Positions 58,510 to 64,000 of a stretch of 64,000 nucleotides of DNA are shown here, piece after piece. Positions within the stretch are counted from its first letter, which is position 1; each line of letters opens with the position of its first letter. The notes under the pieces were generated by a model that was not told where the DNA came from, did not search any database, and was given only the letters and a program-made list of their open reading frames with translations. Both the position numbers and the translations under genes were made by a program. The DNA is from Paenibacillus sp. FSL R7-0345 (GTDB lineage Bacteria; Bacillota; Bacilli; Paenibacillales; Paenibacillaceae), in NCBI RefSeq assembly GCF_038595055.1, contig NZ_CP152002.1, positions 1,222,501 through 1,286,500 of the forward strand. The letters run 5' to 3'.

Positions 58510-59661
58510 ATGCTGCTCGAATTAGATGAAAGTAACTTTACTGTGGCATCCGGCGGAACAGCCATCCAGCTGCTGCCCAAGGAGTTTGCACTGCTTGAAT
58601 TTATGTACAGGAACAAAGGGCGTACCTTTACCCGCGGTCAACTGCTGGACAAAGTCTGGCCGCTGGAGTATCCGGTGGAGCGGACCGTAGATGATCATAT
58701 ATACCGTCTGCGCAAAAAACTCCGCCCGTTCAGCGGACTGGCACTCCAAACTGTCCGTGGCTCCGGCTACAGCTTGTCTCTCCCGGAACCGGCAGCTGTC
58801 CCGCTGGTCAATCCGACAACTCATGACCCGGAGCTGCGCGAGGCGATGCGCGAGGTTTTTAGTAAATTCCATGTCTACGGACAGGGCAAATCCATGCTCA
58901 GCCTGGCTGGCCAGAAGGACACACTCGGCTACGCGCTGGACCCGCAGGTTGCGGTGACCCTCCATTTTGTACAGGGGGATCTGGAGTGGTTCATGCATAC
59001 AGAGGAGGTTCCGCTTAAGGACCGGCTGTTCCATTTGTTTGTATTTTACATGTTCACTGGAGATCCCAAAAGGAAGCTTGCCGTATGTGAGCGGGTGATT
59101 GAAGCTCAGGTGATGCATGAGCGGGATCAACTGGAGCTGGACATCCTGACGATCCTTGATCTGTTCATCGTAGCGGGTGTACCGGAGCGGGCCTTAGCGC
59201 GCCTTCCCCGGTCCTATCAGGCAATCTCGGAGCGAGGCTATAAAAACTTTGTGCCGGTAACCATGATTACCGAGCTGTTTGCGCACCTTGCTGCAGGGTC
59301 AGAAAATGATGTGCTTAGTCGGCTGGATGAGGCTATAGGGCAGATTTTGCAGGAGAAGCCCTTTTTAAGAGAAACCGGCAACTATAAGCTTGTAAAAGGA
59401 CTTTGGCATCTGCGGGAAAATAGGCCTGCTGAGGCGGAACAGCTGCTGGATGAAGGGATTGAGGTGCTGGAGCGCTCGGGGTTTATTCCGCTTCGGCTGT
59501 ACGGCTTTTACCGGATTTATTATTATTGCCGGCTGTATCTGCCGCCACATGTGCTGCACCGCAAATATGAACGCAGATTTACGGAGGCAATGGAGGAGAG
59601 CGGGTTAAGCCGTTATGAGCAGCCTCTGGAAAACCTGCTGATGCGGGTGCTGAATCCCTAA
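58510..59661 (+). CDS. Orphan OmpR-type winged-helix regulator with large C-terminal helical domain
   Basis: This is a 383-residue transcription factor. Residues 1-95 form an OmpR/PhoB-type winged helix (IQLLPKEFALLEFMYRNKGR, TFTRGQLLDKVWPLEYPVER, TVDDHIYRLRKKLRP, VRGSGYSLSL). There is no receiver domain. Residues about 105-383 are helical with TPR-like character (ERALARLPRSYQAISERGYK, ENRPAEAEQLLDEGIEVLER), giving a layout like SARP-type activators. The ATG at 58510 has AGAGGA seven bases before it; the GTG at 58507 is too close. The MFS transporter gene begins 117 bases downstream, so it is the likely target. Confidence 0.83.
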   Translation: MLLELDESNFTVASGGTAIQLLPKEFALLEFMYRNKGRTFTRGQLLDKVWPLEYPVERTVDDHIYRLRKKLRPFSGLALQTVRGSGYSLSLPEPAAVPLVNPTTHDPELREAMREVFSKFHVYGQGKSMLSLAGQKDTLGYALDPQVAVTLHFVQGDLEWFMHTEEVPLKDRLFHLFVFYMFTGDPKRKLAVCERVIEAQVMHERDQLELDILTILDLFIVAGVPERALARLPRSYQAISERGYKNFVPVTMITELFAHLAAGSENDVLSRLDEAIGQILQEKPFLRETGNYKLVKGLWHLRENRPAEAEQLLDEGIEVLERSGFIPLRLYGFYRIYYYCRLYLPPHVLHRKYERRFTEAMEESGLSRYEQPLENLLMRVLNP

Positions 59662-59778
59662 TTTATAATCCTTAATCTCTGAATTCCCTCTGATAATGCT
59701 CTGACAATTCCCCGTTACATTAAGGTCATAAGATGACTTGATTCATCGAGACTATATATGTATCTGGAGGAATGACGG

Positions 59779-61050
59779 ATGGAAGCTTCACCAATGCAGG
59801 GGAAAAGCCTGCTGCATAACAAGGTCTACGTGCGTGTATACAGCGCTTTTGCCACCGCCAGCTTTGGCGACTGGTTCGACTCTCTGGCTATACAGGTACT
59901 GGTTGGATACCGCTGGCAGGTCAGCCCGCTGATGCTCGCATTGATCCCGGTGGCCATCGCGCTGCCCAGTATTCTGCTCGGCTCCGTGGCCGGAGTAGCC
60001 GCCGACCGGCTGAACAAGCTGAAGCTGATGCGGGTATGTGATCTGCTCACCGCTGTCCTCACGCTTGTACTGTTACTTGCGCCTAATATGTTCTGGCTGC
60101 TGCCGCTGCTGTCCTTGCGCTCCGCCATTTCAACGGTCAACGTGCCTGCCCAGCAGTCCCTGACCCGCAGTATTGTCAGAGAGGACCAGCTGCTTCAGGC
60201 CTCCTCGCTGAACGGGCTCGTGAACCAGGGCTCCAAAATCGCCGGCCCGCTGCTGGGCGGCCTCGCGCTCACCTTCCTTACACCGCAGTGGTGCATCGTA
60301 CTGAATGCTGTGCTGCGCGGCTGCTCTTATCTGCTGCTGCTGTCAGTGCGTAATATTAAGGCACAGGCAGAGCCTGCACAGGAAGCTGCCGAAGAGAAGG
60401 TTCCGCTGCGGACCATGTGGAAGGAAGGCTGGGGCTTTATGCTGAGCAGCCGAATCCTGCTGAATATGATGTTGTACGGACTGGCCGGGGCTTTGGCGAT
60501 CCAGGTGATTGATTTTCAGTTCACCAGCCTGTTCCGGGTATATTCTCCGACCGGAGAAGCAGTGCTGGGCTGGATGGTTGCTGCGTCGGGTGTGGGCGCG
60601 GTGCTGACCATCCTACTACTGGGTAAATTGAGCAGTGCAGTAAGCTATACATGGCGGCTGGGCATAGGCTACATGCTGATCGGTATATCAGTTGCGGGAC
60701 TCGGGCTGCTGCAGCCGGGCGCCCCGGTCATCTGGGTGCTGCTGCTTGGTTTCGTCCTCGGAGCCGGGAACGGGGCGTTCGCAGTAGCCTTCAACTATAT
60801 GCTGCAAAAAGAAACCCCGCCGCACATGACCGGCCGCATCTTCGGCATCCAGAACACTGTGCTCAGCGCCGTGCTGATCATTGCCCCGCTGCTCGGCGGC
60901 CTGCTGGTCGAGTTCGCCGGGCCAGGCCGGATCTTCCTGATCTTCGGCCTCATCCAGACAGCACTGGGGGTGGCCGGCCTGGTCTTCGGCCGGATACTCT
61001 GGCAGGAGAAGCGGGAGGGTAAGGCCAGCCGGATGGAGCAGGCGGGATAG
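59779..61050 (+). CDS. MFS transporter (drug/metabolite exporter type)
   Basis: This is a 423-residue integral membrane protein with about 12 predicted helices, of the MFS_3/EntS-like group. The N-terminal motif is YSAFATASFGDWFDSLAIQV. Loop 2-3 is GVAADRLNKLKLMRV (motif A analogue GxxADRxxRR). Central NGLVNQGSKIAGPLLGGLAL and the C-terminal half with MTGRIFGIQNTVLSAVLIIA follow. A cytoplasmic loop of about 30 residues (QAEPAQEAAEEKVPL) separates the halves. Members export siderophores, macrolides or other small molecules. GGAGGA lies upstream of the ATG. It is controlled perhaps by the preceding winged-helix regulator. Confidence 0.9.
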   Translation: MEASPMQGKSLLHNKVYVRVYSAFATASFGDWFDSLAIQVLVGYRWQVSPLMLALIPVAIALPSILLGSVAGVAADRLNKLKLMRVCDLLTAVLTLVLLLAPNMFWLLPLLSLRSAISTVNVPAQQSLTRSIVREDQLLQASSLNGLVNQGSKIAGPLLGGLALTFLTPQWCIVLNAVLRGCSYLLLLSVRNIKAQAEPAQEAAEEKVPLRTMWKEGWGFMLSSRILLNMMLYGLAGALAIQVIDFQFTSLFRVYSPTGEAVLGWMVAASGVGAVLTILLLGKLSSAVSYTWRLGIGYMLIGISVAGLGLLQPGAPVIWVLLLGFVLGAGNGAFAVAFNYMLQKETPPHMTGRIFGIQNTVLSAVLIIAPLLGGLLVEFAGPGRIFLIFGLIQTALGVAGLVFGRILWQEKREGKASRMEQAG

Positions 61051-61236
61051 AGGGAGGCAGACTTAAATAGGGACGGTGTTAAGCTGCGCACCGCTCCTCA
61101 CGCCGGCTGCTGTTGGTACATGAAGGAGGCCAACACATGGCATAGGGGGGCAACACAACATCTGACTGAGCTCAGCCCCGCCGCCAATGCTCTGACCGGC
61201 ACAGCAATGCTCCCGCCAGCACAGCAATGCTGCTGC

Positions 61237-61425
61237 ATTAACTGCACTTTGTACACCTATAAGTAGCTTTTTGAGCTAATTCAGACATATAAGTATATTC
61301 CGTGCAGCTATATTCTCCATTTCCCGCCGTTTTGCGGGAATGGAGCCTTTTTAGTTGTATGAACTGCAGTTAAACCGCTCTAACAGGGCCAAACGGGCTG
61401 TTTTAGCTGCACGAAGTACAACTAT
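61237..61425. repeat. Symmetric intergenic element of about 189 bp, copy 3 (51-bp spaced units)
   Basis: Direct units TTAACTGCACTTTGTACACC at 61238 and ATAAGTATATTCCGTGCAGC at 61289 are 51 bp apart. Inverted units TTTAGTTGTATGAACTGCAG at 61350 and TTTAGCTGCACGAAGTAC at 61402 are 52 bp apart. The central hairpin CTCCATTTCCCGC / GCGGGAATGGAG lies at about 61314-61345. Unit sequences match copy 2 at 12.6 kb. The rest of the gap from 61051 holds a GCAATGCT triplication (about 61188-61233). Confidence 0.8.
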
Positions 61426-61464
61426 CTTTATCCAGCCTATCACTACATAAGGAGGTTCACAGTA

Positions 61465-62103
61465 ATGAGTGAATTTACATCAGGTCATATTTTGCGGGCC
61501 GCGGATCGGGACATCGTCAGGAAATATGCAGTTAGCGGTTCAGTAATTATGCAGCTGAATGAACAATACATAGCTTATCTGATAGAAGATACGTATAACA
61601 GTGGACCGGCTCCTGAGCATATTCAGCTTCTATCAGAGGAGGCGCCTGTGCTATATTTCTATAACTTTGCGGACCATGAGTGGGGCTACCAGCTGATTCA
61701 CCAAGGAAAAGAAATCGCGACACTGCATATTGCCTATGAGTATGAGGAAGAGATGGTTCTTCATACTGCAGAGGTAAGATATCCAGAGTCAGACTTCAGG
61801 GAGCTGTTGTTTGGCGGTACTCTAGAAAAAATCCGGGAGGAGCTTGAGTCTGCCTCTGTATTTGAGCAAAAGCTTCAAGAACTGTTCGACAACAGCCGCC
61901 CGGAGCAATTTCAGCTGCTGGGGGCATCCGGGGAGAAGATTGAACAACTCCTTGAAATTCTAAGCATCTCCTTCATTAACCGCAATATTAACGAAGCTAT
62001 GGAACTATCCGATAAATTCAAAGAAATTCTCGGCATAGAAGAAATGTCCTACATCCGGCATGAACGGGTCGTAGAATCCGAAGAGTATGACGAACTATTC
62101 TAA
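61465..62103 (+). CDS. Hypothetical cytoplasmic protein
   Basis: This 212-residue acidic protein has no signal peptide or membrane segment and was not recognised. The first half is beta-rich (SVIMQLNEQYIAYLIEDTYN, PVLYFYNFADHEWGYQLIHQ, GKEIATLHIAYEYEEEMV). The second half is helical and charged (TLEKIREELESASVFEQKLQ, NEAMELSDKFKEILG). This layout resembles SUKH/immunity-like proteins in general character only. AAGGAGG precedes the ATG. It ends inside the last codons of the convergent TatD gene (nine-base tail overlap). Confidence 0.72.
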   Translation: MSEFTSGHILRAADRDIVRKYAVSGSVIMQLNEQYIAYLIEDTYNSGPAPEHIQLLSEEAPVLYFYNFADHEWGYQLIHQGKEIATLHIAYEYEEEMVLHTAEVRYPESDFRELLFGGTLEKIREELESASVFEQKLQELFDNSRPEQFQLLGASGEKIEQLLEILSISFINRNINEAMELSDKFKEILGIEEMSYIRHERVVESEEYDELF

Positions 62104-62898
62104 GCTTCCCGTACCCTTATGCAGCCGGTAAAACCGCTGCGTATTGGCGCTCAGCAGCGCTTCCGCCTCTGCAGGCGAATAACCGTGCAGCGCGCCCCAG
62201 GCTGCAGCAACATCCCGGATCATGGCCGGGTGCGTAGGCCGTCCTGTGAAAGGACCCTCAAACGGCCAAGGGCCGTCCGTCTCCGCCATAACCAGCTCAG
62301 GCGGATAACGTTTGGCCAGGACCTGAATCTCCGGTTCGTAGACGATATCCGGAGTGAAGGAGATATAGTAGCCGCGTTCAATCATCCTGGCGACGGCTTC
62401 TTCCGGCCCCTTGAACCAGTGAAAGTGAGCATCCCGGATGCCGTGCTTGTCCAGCAGATCACAGGCGGTGAGCGCATCCTCATAGACGGCATGCAGCACC
62501 ACGGGCTTACCTAGCCGCGCGGCCAGGCCAAGCAGGGTGTCCAGCAGCCGGATATATGGCTCCGTCTCAAAAGCTTCGCCGCGCTCAAGCGCTTCAGCCC
62601 GGCTATAATAAGGCAGGCCGATTTCACCTACAGCGGCCATATCTGCGGCATGCTCTTCGATGAAGCGGAGCAGCGCCGCCAGCTCATCTTCATCCGGCAG
62701 CGGCTGCTCGGGATGATAGCCGTAGGCCGGCTTAATCAGCTCTGGAGCCTTCCCGGCCAGCTCCAATGTACGGGCGCAGGAGCCCAGGTTCATCGAAACC
62801 GCAACCAGGGATTCAACCCCTTGCCCGCGAAGTTCAGCCAGCATGTCCTCCAGCACATCCGGTTCATACTGCTCAAGATGTATATGCGCATCAATCAT
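62095..62898 (-). CDS. TatD-family metal-dependent hydrolase
   Basis: This is a 267-residue TIM-barrel hydrolase of the TatD type. The N-terminal metal motif is MIDAHIHLEQYEPD, where TatD usually has D-x-H-x-H. KPAYGYHPEQPLPD, VGEIGLPYYSR with the metal-binding Glu, GKPVVLHAVYEDALTAC, IRDAHFHWFKGPEEAVARMI and MAETDGPWPFEGPF with the terminal Asp follow. Members are metal-dependent nucleases or small-molecule hydrolases. The start ATG lies within the end of the upstream stalk-domain gene (eight-base overlap), so the two are coupled. Confidence 0.9.
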   Translation of the reverse strand: MIDAHIHLEQYEPDVLEDMLAELRGQGVESLVAVSMNLGSCARTLELAGKAPELIKPAYGYHPEQPLPDEDELAALLRFIEEHAADMAAVGEIGLPYYSRAEALERGEAFETEPYIRLLDTLLGLAARLGKPVVLHAVYEDALTACDLLDKHGIRDAHFHWFKGPEEAVARMIERGYYISFTPDIVYEPEIQVLAKRYPPELVMAETDGPWPFEGPFTGRPTHPAMIRDVAAAWGALHGYSPAEAEALLSANTQRFYRLHKGTGSLE

Positions 62899-64000
62899 TG
62901 GCGGCCTGCTTCTTCACCGTTGCCGGATATTCATCGAACGCCATAAAGGTGACAGATTCCGGCTCCAGCGCCGTACCTGACTTTGCCGTTTTATAGACAA
63001 GCTCCAGACTTCCGATGCTTTCCAGGAATCCCGTCGTCACGTTGACTTCGGCCGTCAGCCGGTTATTCTCCACTTTGTAGTAAGTAACTGTGCCGATACC
63101 TGCGCTTCCGCCGATGTTCGGATCATCTGCGCGGTCCGGCAGCCGCAGTTCCACCTGTGCAGGCAGTGTGCCGCCAAGCTTCAGCGAAACCAGCATATCC
63201 TTGCCGTTAGCGGTAATGCTGGAGGTAACAAGCTGTCCGGCTGCCTCCCAGGCCTCAGGTACATCCAATTCCTTCCATGTCTGCGGCTTGATAACGTGAA
63301 TCTCCTGCTCGACAATGCCTGTTCCAGTGCCCAGTGTCAGGATAACTACAGCTTCAGGCTGCCCGTCCTGATTGACATCCGCATAATACAGCTCCGGCGG
63401 ATGGCTTAAATCCCGGGCAGTCTCCCAGCCATACTGGTGCTTCTGGCCTTTTACCTCAAGCACAAAGCCTTTGTATCTGGTTTTGTCTTTAAGAGCGGCA
63501 TAAATTTTGACCTCCGGGTGATTCTCAGCAACCGCAAGTGCTTCTGACGGCTTACGCACAGTTGTACTTACACTGCCAGAGATAATGGATACTGTATTCT
63601 TGTCCTGATCAAACCGAAAGTCAGCGCCGGATACCAGATTGAGTGCTGAAGCAGGAATGTACATCCGCCCGTTCCGCAGAATAGCCTTGCCCTCAAGCGC
63701 AGTGGAACTGCCGTAATAGAGCACAAGCTGGCTGCCGGGTTTGATCATTGTGCTGCTGCTTTCGTCACCAATGGTTAAAAGCTTTTGCCGGTTGTCCCAC
63801 TGCAGTCTGGCAGGGTAGAACTCGGTGAGCACCCGGACCGGAATGTATACAATGCCTTGGTCAAGAAACGGGTGCAAAGGGGTGAGGGCGGATTCTCCGT
63901 CAACAATCAGTTTAAGCGGTGCAGCGGCATACGTTCTATCTATATCAAGAGCCGACGGGCATGCGGCAATCAACATTGCTGCAGCTACGCTGGCGATCCA
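62891..64000 (-). CDS. Exported copper-amine-oxidase-like stalk-domain protein (5' end beyond window)
   Basis: Only the C-terminal 369 residues or so are visible. The first codons in the window read WIASVAAAMLIAACPSALDI without a start, so the signal peptide begins outside. Two stalk lobes follow (about 30-140: VYIPVRVLTEFYPARLQWDN, GRMYIPASALNLVSGADF). A beta-rich C-terminal region covers the rest (PELYYADVNQDGQPEAVVIL, with a D-x-N-x-D-G-x-x-E loop that could bind calcium). The ATG at 63976 inside the signal region is unlikely to be the true start. The stop overlaps the TatD gene start (ATGATTGA). Confidence 0.82.
   Translation of the reverse strand, partial: WIASVAAAMLIAACPSALDIDRTYAAAPLKLIVDGESALTPLHPFLDQGIVYIPVRVLTEFYPARLQWDNRQKLLTIGDESSSTMIKPGSQLVLYYGSSTALEGKAILRNGRMYIPASALNLVSGADFRFDQDKNTVSIISGSVSTTVRKPSEALAVAENHPEVKIYAALKDKTRYKGFVLEVKGQKHQYGWETARDLSHPPELYYADVNQDGQPEAVVILTLGTGTGIVEQEIHVIKPQTWKELDVPEAWEAAGQLVTSSITANGKDMLVSLKLGGTLPAQVELRLPDRADDPNIGGSAGIGTVTYYKVENNRLTAEVNVTTGFLESIGSLELVYKTAKSGTALEPESVTFMAFDEYPATVKKQAAND

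Overview
The window looks like the chromosome of a spore-former of the Paenibacillus type. Evidence: moderately GC-rich Gram-positive genes with strong GGAGG ribosome sites, frequent TTG/GTG starts, YesM/AraC two-component pairs beside carbohydrate ABC transporters, S-layer (SLH) anchored giant proteins, copper-amine-oxidase-like stalk domains and AraC-substrate-binding-protein fusions. No rRNA, tRNA, CRISPR array, transposase or phage gene was seen.

Layout. 0-0.55 kb: start of feoB and feoA on the minus strand. 0.55-1.79 kb: a gene-free, repeat-packed gap. 1.8-8.5 kb: housekeeping and stress genes (SRPBCC protein, WYL regulator, phosphodiester glycosidase, histidine phosphatase, diguanylate cyclase, GDPD, YhcH-like). 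8.6-35.3 kb: a carbohydrate-use island. It holds an AraC regulator with Gfo/Idh/MocA, ThuA and TIM-barrel genes; a second AraC regulator; a first ABC importer in one run with a 2253-residue SLH-anchored protein; a YesM-type kinase and AraC-type response regulator; a second ABC importer; then NanE epimerase, ROK kinase, CutC and a GH29 alpha-L-fucosidase. Together these suggest surface capture, import and breakdown of fucosylated or amino-sugar glycans. 35.9-42.5 kb: an iron block with Fur boxes (AraC-binding-protein fusion, siderophore-binding lipoprotein, 13-repeat Ig-like secreted protein). 42.6-48.5 kb: SPFH protein, NAD-kinase-like protein, coiled-coil protein, YkuD transpeptidase, SMI1/KNR4 protein. 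48.6-50.2 kb: AT-richer divergent VOC/WYL pair. 50.2-52.4 kb: ABC-F gene behind an attenuator-like leader. 52.4-64 kb: small membrane proteins, an ECF sigma operon, a DUF4309-like lipoprotein, an orphan winged-helix regulator with an MFS exporter, a TatD hydrolase and a truncated stalk-domain protein.

The most unusual signal is non-coding. A 51-bp spacing recurs in unrelated intergenic sequences. Three tandem arrays (35.3, 45.3, 53.9 kb), with a shared GGCAAAAATGCC core and locus-specific remainders, all lie between convergent genes next to a hairpin terminator. Three other loci (1.1, 12.6, 61.2 kb) carry a symmetric element of about 189 bp: two direct units 51 bp apart, a central hairpin, then two inverted units 51-52 bp apart. 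The second strong signal is the ABC-F leader, with a three-codon ORF (Met-Asn-Asn-stop) behind a good ribosome site and a perfect intrinsic terminator before the resistance-type gene.
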